The notes: generated by a model not told the origin, from the letters alone. Shown: positions 46,820 through 56,533, counted from the first letter of the stretch. The stretch is 64,000 bases of DNA from Henricia sp. BOLD:AAB3569 (GCA_037783545.1 JBBELK010000364.1:372001-436000); one strand, 5' to 3'. Numbers and translations: made by a program.

Positions 46820-47365
46820 GTTAACAACGTTCTCGGAACGTTCTTAGAACGTTACACTGCAACGTTAGATTCTAACGTCCGCAGAACGTCCCCTCGACGT
46901 TCAAACAATTAAACGTGACCAAAAACGAACTTTTTCAGAACGTTATTAAAAAACGTTCTTAGAACGTTATATTGCAACGTTAGATCCAAACGTCCACAGA
47001 ACGTCCCCTCGACGTTCAAAACGAACGTGACCAGAAACGAACATTCTCCGAACGTTATTAAAAAACGTTATTAGGACGTTATAGTGCAACGTTAGATTCA
47101 AATGTCCACAGAACGTCCCCTCGACGTTCAAAACGAATGTGTCCAAAAACAAACGTTCTCGAACGTTGTTAAATAACGTTTTTAGAACGTTGTTAAATAA
47201 CGTTTTTAGACCGTTATAGTCCAACGTTAGATTCAAACGTCGGCAGAACGTCCCCTCGACGTTCAAGACGAGCGTAACTTCCACGAACGTTCGGGGAACG
47301 TCCCCTCGACGTTCAAAACGAACGTGACCAAAAACGAACATTCAGCGAACGTTCGCAGAACGTTA
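46820..47365 (+). repeat. AACGTT-rich degenerate tandem units of about 110-135 bp
   Basis: CGTCCCCTCGACGTTCAAA recurs about five times (near 46888, 47003, 47115, 47250 and 47300), with GAACGTT and TGCAACGTTAGAT between. It forms the right end of the inserted transposon. Confidence 0.8.
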
Positions 47366-47378
47366 TGTGTTAGCTGGG

Positions 47379-48829
47379 GGAGCACCAGAATTTGCTCCGC
47401 ACTGCACAACCCTATGGGACGGAGCACCAGAATTTGCTCCGCACTGCACAACCCTATGGGGCGGAGCACGAGAATTTGCTCCGCACTGCACAACCATGGT
47501 GCGGAGCACGAGAATTTGCTCCGCACTGCACAACCCTATGGGGCGGAGCACCAGATTTTGCTCCGCACTGCACAACCCTATGGTGCGGAGCACCAGAATT
47601 TGCTCCGCACTGCACAACCCTATGGGGCGGAGCACGTGAATCAGCTCCGCACTGCACAACCCTATGGTGCGGAGCACGTGAATCAGCTCCGCACTGCACA
47701 ACTCTATGGAGGAGAGCTCCCCTCGGAGCTCCGCACTGCACAACCCTACGATGCGGAGCAAGTGAATCAGCTCCGCACTGCACAACTCTATGGGGCGGAG
47801 CACGAGAAATTGCTCCGCACTGCACAACCCTATGGTGCGGAGCACGAGAATTTGCTCCGCACTGCACAACCCTATGGGGCGGAGCACCAGAATTTGCTCC
47901 GCACTGCACTACCCTATGGGGCGGAGCAAGTGAATCAGCTCCGCACTGCACAACCCTATGGTGCGGAGCACGTGAATCAGCTCCACACTGCACAACTCTA
48001 TGGAGGAGAGCTCCCCTCGGAGCTCCGCACTGCACAACCCTACGATGCGGAGCAAGTGAATCAGCTCCGCACTGCACAACTCTATGGGGCGGAGCACGAG
48101 AAATTGCTCCGCAAAGGACAACCCTATGGTGCGGAGCGCGAGAATTTGCTCCGCACTGCACAACTCTATGGGGCGGAGCACGTGGAATTGCTCCGCACTG
48201 CACGACCCTACGATGCGGAGCAAGTGAATCAGCTCCGCACTGCACAACCCTATGGAGGAGAGCCCCGCTCGGCGCTCCGCACTGCACAAACCAATGGGAA
48301 GCTAGGAACGCCCTCAGGGGGTCGGAGACCAATAATGCTCCCAGATAAGTTTGATGGAGTTTCTTCGTGGGCCGATTACCTGATCCATTTTGAAAGCGTC
48401 GCAACAGTCAACCAGTGGGACGAGGCTGAGAAGGCAATGTTCCTTGCCCCCCACCTGAAGGGCTCGGCGCTGGAGGCCCTGGCTGACATGGCACCAGAGG
48501 CGCGAAAGGAGTACCCCCGCCTTCTGGAGTACTTCGAACAACGATTCGGGATCACGGCCCAAATCCCATTACATCGGGCCCAGCTGTCGATGCGCACCAG
48601 AGGTCGGGACGAATCTATCAGCAGCCTGGGACAGTCTATACGGCGGTTGGTTTCCAAGAGCTACCCGAACTTTCCCACACAAGCGCGGGAGGACCTGGCT
48701 GTGGAGGCTTTCAGGAATGCATTAGGCGACGAACAGCTGCAACGCCACGTCTTTTCAAGAAAGGCGACGACCCTGACCGAAGCCATCACCCTGGCCACGG
48801 AGATGGAGGCTTTCCCAGGTGCAGAATAA
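47379..48829 (+). CDS. Gag of retroelement copy 1, repeat array and capsid-like core
   Basis: Continues the interrupted frame. It begins with about 21 units of a 42-bp/14-residue repeat (LRTAQPYGAEHENL and variants, 47380-48290). It is followed by a Ty3/Gypsy-type Gag core: PDKFDGVSSWADYLIHFE, NQWDEAEKAMFLAPHLKGSA, the YFEQRFG block and LAVEAFRNALGDEQLQ, ending TAA at 48827-48829. The core resembles invertebrate Gypsy Gag proteins that assemble RNA-packaging particles. Apart from the 44956-47378 insert the frame is open from 44182 (about 740 codons), so this copy was intact before the hit. The next ORF overlaps in the +1 frame. Confidence 0.8.
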
Positions 48830-49841
48830 GAAAGGGAAACAAGGAACCAGGGACGTTAGGTCGGTGGTACAGCCAACACAACCTAAACGAGAGTCGAACA
48901 ACGATAATACGGGCTACGTGCGCAGGCTATCCGACCGATCGATGTTGAAGTGTTTTGGGTGCCACGAAATCGGTCATTTTCAGCGTGACTGTCCGCACAG
49001 GAAGCCTAAATCGACACAGCAGACAACCGGTGGAGGACCCCCAGGACAGGACCAGACGACCCAGGGCTGTATCCACTGCCGGCACTGCGGGAAGCCGTTC
49101 AACAAGTCAAGCAACCTGCGGAGGCACCACCGAACAGCGTGCCCGGCGCTACACCCGACGATGCCGTTCGAGTGCCCGTTCGGTTGCGGGAGGAAGTTCT
49201 ACCGGGAGGACATGCGGCAACGCCACCTCCAGTACTGTGCCTGGCGACTAGGGAGGGTGGCGACCGTGACAGCCACCGACGAACTGGATGTGTACGCCAG
49301 CGACGACGAGCTGGACGGTAAAGGCCGGGAGCGGAGGGGGGCTGGCGACCACACGGAGCCGCCCCCAGCCGCTGCGGCACTCCGGCCGGAGTCCAACCTG
49401 TCGGAGCCACCAGTTCGTGGGGGAGATAGCACCACCTCGGAGCAACCCCCGGTCGCTGCTGCACCACAGCCGACTCCACCTTCCCCCGGCCGCTGGCACA
49501 GGGGAGAGGACCACGCCCGGAGAGCCCCGATGTCGCCCCCATCGCGCCATCGGCACCACGAGGGGACCCGGTCCCGGACGAGATCTCCGCCGCGTCTGCG
49601 AAGGCAGCCGCCAGAGGGGAGCCGCATCCGGCCGGAGCGGTCCCCGACTTCACCCCCATGTGTTTCTTTTTGTAGCCATGCTACCATTTGTAAAGGAAGC
49701 GTCTTCCCGGCGAGACGGCGGGGTTCGCTGCCTGCTTTGGGGACAAAGCAGGGTCCTCGATGGGGGCTGTGTAACGCCGTTCCCAATCGGCTAGCAGAGG
49801 GTGCCAGCACCATTCCACGGTTAGGCCGGCTGACGAGCTGA
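48777..49841 (+). CDS. Nucleocapsid/zinc-finger ORF of retroelement copy 1 (+1 frame to Gag)
   Basis: The frame is open from 48777, overlaps the end of Gag by about 50 nt and has no ATG before 48942, which argues for frameshift expression rather than a separate start. It carries a CCHC knuckle (CFGCHEIGHFQRDC), then two C2HC-like fingers: CRHCGKPFNKSSNLRRHHRTAC and CPFGCGRKFYREDMRQRHLQ followed by YC. A Pro/Arg/Ser-rich tail follows (RSRTRSPPRLRRQPP) that reads into LTR 2. There is no protease, RT, RNase H or integrase before the LTR. The fingers resemble classical C2H2 fingers with the last His replaced by Cys. Their role (nucleic-acid binding) is inferred. Confidence 0.75.
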   Translation, partial: PKPSPWPRRWRLSQVQNKKGKQGTRDVRSVVQPTQPKRESNNDNTGYVRRLSDRSMLKCFGCHEIGHFQRDCPHRKPKSTQQTTGGGPPGQDQTTQGCIHCRHCGKPFNKSSNLRRHHRTACPALHPTMPFECPFGCGRKFYREDMRQRHLQYCAWRLGRVATVTATDELDVYASDDELDGKGRERRGAGDHTEPPPAAAALRPESNLSEPPVRGGDSTTSEQPPVAAAPQPTPPSPGRWHRGEDHARRAPMSPPSRHRHHEGTRSRTRSPPRLRRQPPEGSRIRPERSPTSPPCVSFCSHATICKGSVFPARRRGSLPALGTKQGPRWGLCNAVPNRLAEGASTIPRLGRLTS

Positions 49842-50068
49842 GGGCGCTAACACGGTTCCACGGAGCCGGTTGGCGCGAGCCCCTGCTAGAAGGTTGGGAC
49901 ACCCGTCTCGGCGGGAGACGTTTCCTGAGCGCCATCTTTGTGTTTGATTGTTGATGCAGGAGGAGTGTTGACAATAAACGTCCCGTGAATTGTTCGTAAA
50001 CCCGAATTTCCTGTGTGTTCTTCCTTTGTGTCGAGTAGCAAAGACGAGAGGGGAATTTCCTCGTTACA
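49770..50068 (+). repeat. LTR 2 (299 bp), shared middle LTR
   Basis: TGTAACG...CGTTACA. Preceded by a short purine-rich tract (GATGGGGGCTG). It is followed after one base by the same tRNA-Leu-type primer site (50070-50085), so it is both the 3' LTR of copy 1 and the 5' LTR of copy 2. Confidence 0.95.
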
Positions 50069-50069
50069 C

Positions 50070-50085
50070 TGGCGGCAGCGGTGGG
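50070..50085 (+). promoter_or_regulatory. Primer binding site of copy 2, tRNA-Leu type
   Basis: TGGCGGCAGCGGTGGG, identical to 43792-43807. Confidence 0.75.
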
Positions 50086-50152
50086 GCGACACTGAAGAAA
50101 AAAAAGCAGGTAAACTCGCGTTTTGTTTGGACGAACTCACGAAATCGAAAAC

Positions 50153-50344
50153 ATGGCAACAGACACGCCACACAGCGGAGACATGCCGAGCATCGGACAC
50201 GAGGTGTCCCGAGATAGAGACCGGAAGAACATGTCAAGCAGTAAAACGTTCGTTACGGTGGATGAACCATGGAGGAAGGAAAGACTCCATATGGATGAAC
50301 TGTACTCGTTTGTTGGGGAAAACCCGAGAGAAAACTCCGGGTAG
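50153..50344 (+). CDS. Leader ORF of the retroelement, copy 2 (63 residues)
   Basis: ATG in AACATGG context, ending TAG at 50342. Highly charged (RDRDRKN, EPWRKERLH), ending in MDELYSFVGENPRENSG. It matches the copy 1 frame apart from the 2-base difference, and beyond the stop copy 1 reads on WWEDTGKM instead. No recognised domain. It could be a real small protein, an upstream ORF that tunes Gag translation, or a first exon. Confidence 0.45.
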   Translation: MATDTPHSGDMPSIGHEVSRDRDRKNMSSSKTFVTVDEPWRKERLHMDELYSFVGENPRENSG

Positions 50345-50465
50345 TGGGAGGATACTGGAAAAATGTTAGAGCCGAGATTGTAGAGGGGAGGCCGGTACGT
50401 ACAGTACGGCCTGACCCTGCCAATCCGAGTAGTTTTTGCAGGGGGTTGGATCAAACCAGCGACCC

Positions 50466-52187
50466 ATGGACAGACCTAATAGTTCGACCCCGGTGCATTT
50501 TGAGCCGGGAAAGTTCCGGCGGGTTCCGGAGGATCCACCCCGCACCGTAAACGACCACGTGGCACCACTCCGTTTGGAGCCCCGCACTCTACCAGACTAC
50601 GGAGCGGAACCTCCGGATCGACTCCGCACCACACTCGACCAGGGAGAACAGCTCCGCTTGGAGCCCCGCACGCTACCAGACTACGGAGCGGAACCTCTGG
50701 ATCGACTCCGCGCCGCACACGACCATGTCGGACGGCTCCCATCGGAGCCCCGCATGCCACGTGACTACGGCGCGGAATCCCCGGATCGACATCGCACCAC
50801 ACTCGACCAGGGAGAACAGCTCCGCTTGGAGCCCCGCACGCTACCAGACTACGGCGCGGAACCTCCGGATCAATTCTGCACCGCACACGACCATGTGAGA
50901 CGGCTCCCCTCGGAGCCCCGCATGCCACGTGACTACGGCGCGGAACCTCCGGATCGACTCCGCACCGCACACAACCATGTCGGACGCCCCCCCCCCCGGA
51001 GCCCCGCATGTCAAGAGACTACGGCGCGGGACCTCCGGATCGACTCCGCACCGCACACGACCATGTCGGACGGCTCCCCTCGGAGCCCCGCATGCCACGT
51101 GACTACGGCGCGGAACCTCCGGATCGACTCCGCACCGCACAAAACTATGGAGGAGAGCTCCCCTCGGAGCTCCGCACTGCACAACCCTATGGTGCGGAGC
51201 ACGAGAATTTGCTCCGCAATGCACAAACCTATGGGCGGAGCACCAGAATTTGCTCCGCACTGCACAACCCTATGGGGCGGAGCAAGTGAATCAGCTCCGC
51301 ACTGCACAACCCTATGGTGCGGAGCACGTGAATCAGCTCCACACTGCACAACTCTATGGAGGAGAGCTCCCCTCGGAGCTCCGCACTGCACAACCCTACG
51401 ATGCGGAGCAAGTGAATCAGCTCCGCACTGCACAACTCTATGGGGCGGAGCACGAGAAATTGCTCCGCAAAGGACAACCCTATGGTGCGGAGCGCGAGAA
51501 TTTGCTCCGCACTGCACAACTCTATGGGGCGGAGCACGAGGAATTGCTCCGCACTGCACAACCCTACGATGCGGAGCAAGTAAATCAGCTCCGCACTGCA
51601 CAACCCTATGGAGGAGAGCCCCGCTCGGCGCTCCGCACTGCACAAACCAATGGGAAGCTAGGAACGCCCTCAGGGGGTCGGAGACCAATAATGCTCCCAG
51701 ATAAGTTTGATGGAGTTTCTTCGTGGGCCGATTACCTGATCCATTTTGAAAGCGTCGCAACAGTCAACCAGTGGGACGAGGCTGAGAAGGCAATGTTCCT
51801 TGCCCCCACCTGAAGGGCTCGGCGCTGGAGGCCCTGGCTGACATGGCACCAGAGGCGCGAAAGGAGTACCCCCGCCTTCTGGAGTACTTCGAACAACGAT
51901 TCGGGATCACGGCCCAAATCCCATTACATCGGGCCCAGCTGTCGATGCGCACCAGAGGTCGGGACGAATCTATCAGCAGCCTGGGACAGTCTATACGGCG
52001 GTTGGTTTCCAAGAGCTACCCGAACTTTCCCACACAAGCGCGGGAGGACCTGGCTGTGGAGGCTTTCAGGAATGCATTAGGCGACGAACAGCTGCAACGC
52101 CACGTCTTTTCGAGAAAGGCGACGACCCTGACCGAAGCCATCACCCTGGCCACGGAGATGGAGGCTTTCCCAGCAGGTGCAGAATAA
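50466..52187 (+). pseudogene. Gag of retroelement copy 2, frameshifted
   Basis: Same layout as copy 1 without the 2.4-kb insert and with a shorter 42-bp array (51160-51610, about ten units). At least three shifts break it: a C-run at about 50988-50998, a missing G in the first 42-bp units (about 51233), and a missing C in GCCCCCACC at about 51806 that cuts the core. The core pieces lie at 51640-51813 and 51843-52187, with the same YFEQRFG and FRNALGDEQLQ blocks. Confidence 0.8.
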
Positions 52188-53151
52188 GAAAGGGAAACAA
52201 GGAACCAGGGACGTTAGGTCGGTGGTACAGCCAACACAACCTAAACGAGAGTCGAACAACGATAATACGGGCTACGTGCGCAGGCTATCCGACCGATCGA
52301 TGTTGAAGTGTTTTGGGTGCCACGAAATCGGTCATTTTCAGCGTGACTGTCCGCACAGGAAGCCTAAATCGACACAGCAGACAACCGGTGGAGGACCCCC
52401 AGGACAGGACCAGACGACCCAGGGCTGTATCCACTGCCAGGAATGCGGGAAGCCGTTCAACAAGTCAAGCAACCTGCGGAGGCACCACCGAACAGCGTGC
52501 CCGGCGCTACACCCGACGATGCCGTTCGAGTGCCCGTTCGGTTGCGGGAGGAAGTTCTACCGGGAGGACATGCGGCAACGCCACCTCCAGTACTGTGCCT
52601 GGCGACTAGGGAGGGTGGCGACCGTGACAGCCACCGACGAACTGGATGTGTACGCCAGCGACGACGAGCTGGACGGTAAAGGCCGGGAGCGGAGGGGGCT
52701 GGCGACCACACGGAGCCGCCCCCAGCCGCTGCGGCACTCCGGCCGGAGTCCAACCTGTCGGAGCCACCAGTTCGTGGGGGAGATAGCACCACCTCGGAGC
52801 AACCCCCGGTCGCTGCTGCACCCCAGCCGACTCCACCTTCCCCCGGCCGCTGACACAGGGGAGAGGACCACGCCCGGAGAGCCCCGATGTCGCCCCCATC
52901 GCGCCATCGGCACCACGAGGGGACCCGGTCCCGGACGAGATCTCCGCCGCGTCTGCGAAGGCAGCCGCCAGAGGGGAGCCGCATCCGGCCGGAGCGGTCC
53001 CCGACTTCACCCCCATGTGTTTCTTTTTCTAGCCATGCTACCATTTGTAAAGGAAGCGTCTTCCCGGCGAGACGGCGGGGTTCGCTGCCTGCTTTGGAGA
53101 CAAAGCAGGGTCCACGAAGGGGGCTGTGTAACGCCGTTCCCAATCGGCTAG
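52135..53151 (+). CDS. Nucleocapsid/zinc-finger ORF of retroelement copy 2
   Basis: Again in the +1 frame to the Gag core, with the same overlap although CAGGTGCAG has gained three bases. CCHC knuckle and both C2HC-like fingers are intact; one change gives CQECGKPF for CRHCGKPF. One G fewer at about 52694 moves the tail into another frame that is also open (RSRPQPLRHSGRSPT...), so the tail frame is not under strong constraint or one copy is defective. It ends in LTR 3. Confidence 0.7.
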   Translation, partial: KPSPWPRRWRLSQQVQNKKGKQGTRDVRSVVQPTQPKRESNNDNTGYVRRLSDRSMLKCFGCHEIGHFQRDCPHRKPKSTQQTTGGGPPGQDQTTQGCIHCQECGKPFNKSSNLRRHHRTACPALHPTMPFECPFGCGRKFYREDMRQRHLQYCAWRLGRVATVTATDELDVYASDDELDGKGRERRGLATTRSRPQPLRHSGRSPTCRSHQFVGEIAPPRSNPRSLLHPSRLHLPPAADTGERTTPGEPRCRPHRAIGTTRGPGPGRDLRRVCEGSRQRGAASGRSGPRLHPHVFLFLAMLPFVKEASSRRDGGVRCLLWRQSRVHEGGCVTPFPIG

Positions 53152-53425
53152 CAGAGGGTGCCAGCACCATTCCACGGTTAGGCCGGCTGACGAGCTGAGG
53201 GCGCTAACACGGTTCCACGGAGCCGGTTGGCGCGAGCCCCTGCTAGAAGGTTGGGACACCCGTCTCGGCGGGAGACGTTTCCTGAGCGCAATCTTTGTGT
53301 TTGATTGTTGATGCAGGAGGAGTGTTGACAATAAACGTCCCGTGAATTGTTCCTAAACCCGAATTTCCTGTGTGTTCTTCCTTTGTGTCGAGTAGCAAAG
53401 ACGAGAGGGGAAATTCCTCGTTACA
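53127..53425 (+). repeat. LTR 3 (299 bp)
   Basis: TGTAACG...CGTTACA, preceded by CGAAGGGGGCTG (polypurine tract) and followed by GTAT (53426-53429), the partner of the GTAT before LTR 1. It differs from LTR 1 at about two sites (GCGCAATC for GCGCCATC; GAAATTCC for GAATTTCC). Confidence 0.95.
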
Positions 53426-54319
53426 GTATCGTACACTACATCTAAATCTTTACAATTAATATTAGGTTCTTTAATAATGTTATTACAAGCACACTGGAAT
53501 TTCTCCCAGTTAGCTTGATTATATATATGCCCATTTAGAAGACAAATTGAAAGGATTATCGTAGCAGTCACTATACTAGAATTAATATCAATAAGGATGG
53601 GGCAATGGTCACTGCTCCAGGAGTCATCTACATGTATATAGTATATACACTCCAAATACATTTAGCTGCTAAAATAGGCGAGCACATGGTAATATCAATA
53701 CACGACATAGGTCTATAGCCTCCTGAAAAATTAATTCTAGTACCATCCCCATTATTAATGCAGACAAGATTGTGTTTGGTTATCATATTATCAACAGTGA
53801 TACCATTTTTGTCTGTGTGACTACTGCCCCAAAGTGTGTTGTGGCTATTAAAGTCACCACATATTAAGCATGTACTAGAGTCAATATGTATGCTATTGGT
53901 AAGATCATTAAGAATATTATCACTTAATTCTAAGCAGGGATTATACACATTAACAATATACCAATGCTAATTATTTTGATCATAAACTTCAGCAGCTTGA
54001 TATTCAAGAGGACCATCACTATTGTGAATGACATTAAAAGCAAAACTTTTCTTTACAAAACTTTTCTGTGGGTGACATATCCTGGAATATTAAAATGTTT
54101 ATCCTCATTGAGCCAGGTTTCTTAAATGCAGATCAGGTTTTTTGTCCCATCTGTAATGGCATTTTTAAGCTCACTTCCATGGGCAATTAGTGATTGTGCA
54201 TTCCATTGTAATATTAACATTATTAAGATCAGAAAATTCATGAAGGATTTTCTTGTTTCCCTTTTTAGATTTTTGAGTTGAGCCCTGTGATTGTGTATTG
54301 TTTGTTCCCTTCTTCTCAT
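53426..54319 (-). pseudogene. LINE ORF2, endonuclease half
   Basis: The - strand runs rightward to left. Start of ORF2: ILQWNAQSLIAHGSELKNAI, then LICI-stop-ETWLNEDKHFNIPGY, where the Gln of the QETWL motif is a stop. Next is CLICGDFNSHNTLWGS (catalytic Asp/Asn of the APE fold), YRPMSCIDITMCSP, and SWSSDHCPILIDI with the terminal Asp-His. This is the APE-type endonuclease of a jockey/I-group LINE that nicks target DNA. Frameshifts near 54000 and 53640 and the stop show it is dead. It continues at 43491 on the other side of the LTR element. Confidence 0.85.
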
Positions 54320-55427
54320 TCGTTGTTTCCTTCCTCCTGATGTTGCGTCTGGGTTCTTTTACTTGGTTACCGGACTGTGTTTGTTGGTTTTCAGGTTTAT
54401 CTTGGGTTTTTGATGTTTTAGTTGCATGGAATATGTGGTTAACAAGATCTTTAAGAGCAGATTCTCCACGTTCAGCATTTTTCATCGTTTCAAAGATCTG
54501 CATAGCACCTATCAGCATCTCTATGAAGGAGTTGTCTGCCTGCAGAAAGGTGGAGACTGGCTCAGTTTGAGTCGAAGTTGCTACTTCGGTTTGGGTAGAG
54601 GCATCAGCTTTTGTGATCACAGGTCGGGATTTAGGTTGGAGCTGGAAGGTTGGTGTCGAGACTTTTACAAAAGGATTCTGTGATGACTGGCTCATTTGAT
54701 TCACCTTTGGGTTAAACTGCCTGGTTGACATTAAGGTTGAGATGGTAGTGAGGGCTGTGAGAAGATGTTTCGTTGAAGAGTGATATCGGTTTTGATGGTC
54801 TTTGCCGCTTCAGCATATGAAATGTTGTAGGTAACTCGGATCCCTTGTATTTTCTTTTCTTGTCCGATTGTTTGACATCCAGCATAAGCCGCCGAATGGT
54901 TACCTCCACATCTGCAACACTTCACATTTTCTTCACATCTCACACATCTTGCTTGAGCTCTACATTGGTTTGCCACATAGCCCAGTCGCTGACACTTGAA
55001 ACATCTGACTACACGCGGGATGTGGCTTGACTCGAAAAAACTCATATCCTATTTGAATGTTGTCTGGAAGATTTAGAGAGTTAAATGTGAGGCAGACCGA
55101 GAGACTTTCTTCAAGTTGACCTTCTCTCTTGCGCATCAGTCTACGTACATCAGTGACTCCAAACTTCTTGCATGCTCGTACTATTTCTTGTTCACTGATG
55201 TCCGTTAAAAGATCTGTGATAAAGCCTTTACATTGAGTTTCCGACTTTGCATAATCGACATGGCTCGGTGAGCTCCCGGTATCTTGAGCCTGGCTCATAA
55301 GTCTCTCCAGTGTTCGAGCGGGGTCTATAGGGGTAGGTCTGTAAGATTCATCTTGAACAACTTTCTGTTGTGATAACTGGTCCCACCATTTGTCCGATTC
55401 TGATTCATTTTCATTATCGGTCAGCAT
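54171..55427 (-). pseudogene. LINE ORF1, gag-like with zinc knuckles
   Basis: ATG at 55427 (MLTDNENESESDKWWDQLS). An RRM-like middle (TDISEQEIVRACKKFGVTDV) is followed by knuckles: CFKCQRLGYVANQC, where Tyr replaces the usual His, a second Cys pair (CVRCEENVKC), and CRCGGNHSAAYAGC, typical of jockey/I-type ORF1. The C-terminal part is Gln/Thr/Lys-rich (STQTEVATSTQTEP). Two frameshifts, near 55040 and 54731, split it into three pieces. ORF1 proteins bind LINE RNA. Confidence 0.8.
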
Positions 55428-55704
55428 TATTAAAAGTAGGGCCGACTCGACGGCAGTATTCGTATGGTATGAAACATGTATATAACCTATCTAGGCTAAT
55501 ACTAGTAAAAACAAACAAAACAAGTCTCCAGGTCTGTATACTATCTTACCTTTTCGCCAGAAAAGAAGGACACAGGGAAATAATTTAGATAACACGTAGG
55601 TTAGGTACATCAAAATGGCGTCTCTGCACGAGCATAAACGCACGACTGAAAAAAGTACGTCTGACCTCGTCAACTTGAACGTCCCAACCGAAAGTCCTCC
55701 ACGA

Positions 55705-55946
55705 TCGCGCTGGCTAGTATTCTTTTTGCGACCATAAAAAGAAATCTGTGGCATTTCTACGCTCATTAAAATACCTAAACACAAAAGAAATTCCAGGCGT
55801 AACGCAGACATTCCAGGGGGAACACAGACATTCCAGGCGGTATCTGGGCACCGCTAGGAATTTCCATTGTGTTTTGGTATTTTATTGAGCGTGGATTTGC
55901 CGCGGATTTCCTTTTATGGTCGCAAAAAGAATACTAGCCAGCGCGA
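55705..55946. repeat. Inverted-repeat element with TCGCGCTGGCTAG ends
   Basis: Arms of about 60-70 bp (GCTGGCTAGTATTCTTTTTG, CGACCATAAAA) surround a loop with repeated ACATTCCAGG(C/G)G. Located just upstream (- strand sense) of the LINE ORF1, so it may include LINE 5' sequence. Confidence 0.65.
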
Positions 55947-55981
55947 CTTAAGACCCTTTTTTTGCAGAACGGGTCACACTT

Positions 55982-56333
55982 ATGTTCGAATTTTCATACC
56001 TATGTTCAACTTTGTTTCATACCTGTATAAATAGTCTCTCTTTTGTCAATTACTTATAAATATTGGGGAAATCAGAGTTGAATTTGGCGCAGTTCTGCAG
56101 TATAAGAAACTTTCATGCGGCTGGACACAAAACTAACTCGCAAGACCATGTGACTTTTCGGAACCAGAATCTGGTTCCGAAAAGTCACGTGACCTTGAAT
56201 TATTGACAATTGCTCAAAAACGGCCAAATTTTTCAGGATATATCTAATTTACTCTGGAATTAAAGCGCTTCAGAATAATGTATGGGTCTATTTCGAGCCC
56301 AAAATAGCCCAACAAAGCCGGTGTGTTCCTTTA
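55982..56333 (+). mobile_element. TTAA-type element, copy of 31681-32034
   Basis: Collinear with the right half of 31246-32034 (GTTCGAATTTTCATACCTA ... CCGGTGTGTTCCT|TTAA). The centre is a near-perfect palindrome, TGACTTTTCGGAACC...GGTTCCGAAAAGTCA, at about 56150-56190. Confidence 0.7.
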
Positions 56334-56533
56334 ACCGGTGGTTTTCTTTTTAAAAAGGTTTTACTATTCATACACAAAAACCATACATGGATTTTTCAGG
56401 TTTTCTGAACTATTACTGCATCTTCTATGTGGCTAAAATTTCTGCAAGGCATGCAGTTTATTAAACGTTATTCTTCAGTTGTGTGATGTGGTTGTTCCTG
56501 TTTTGAAAAGTTTTCCAATCATGTAATCTGTCT
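56334..56533 (+). repeat. Interspersed repeat ending at TTAA, family copy 2
   Basis: Related to 1222-1499 (CATGGATTTTTCAGGTTTT, TGTGGCTAAAATTTCTGC, CCAATCATGTAATCTG). Confidence 0.55.

Larger units (their letters stand above)
44956..47378. mobile_element. 2.4-kb transposon inserted in the Gag repeats, CCCAGCTAAC ends
   Basis: Ends CCCAGCTAAC / GTTAGCTGGG, flanked by GG on both sides, so at most a 2-bp duplication can be read in this repetitive target. The left 170 bp and right 540 bp are dense in AACGTTC/GAACGTT palindromes; the centre is AT-rich. Copy 2 (50436-52187) lacks it. I found no transposase domain, so it is probably non-autonomous; the superfamily is unknown. Confidence 0.8.
43492..53425 (+). 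mobile_element. Tandem LTR-internal-LTR-internal-LTR retroelement, Gag-only with zinc fingers
   Basis: Two internal regions share three near-identical LTRs and one outer 4-bp duplication, GTAT. This is the structure left by LTR-LTR recombination between copies or by integration of a tandem. Each unit encodes only Gag plus fingers and depends on another element for RT and integrase. The group is probably Ty3/Gypsy-related, from the Gag core. Confidence 0.85.

Noticed and set aside
47454..48404. 316-codon - strand frame with regular Cys-Gly-Ala repeats (VVQCGANSGAP-type)
   Set aside because: It is the complement of the 42-bp Gag repeat, whose period is a multiple of three and lacks stops; the + strand carries the recognisable Gag core, so this is a shadow.
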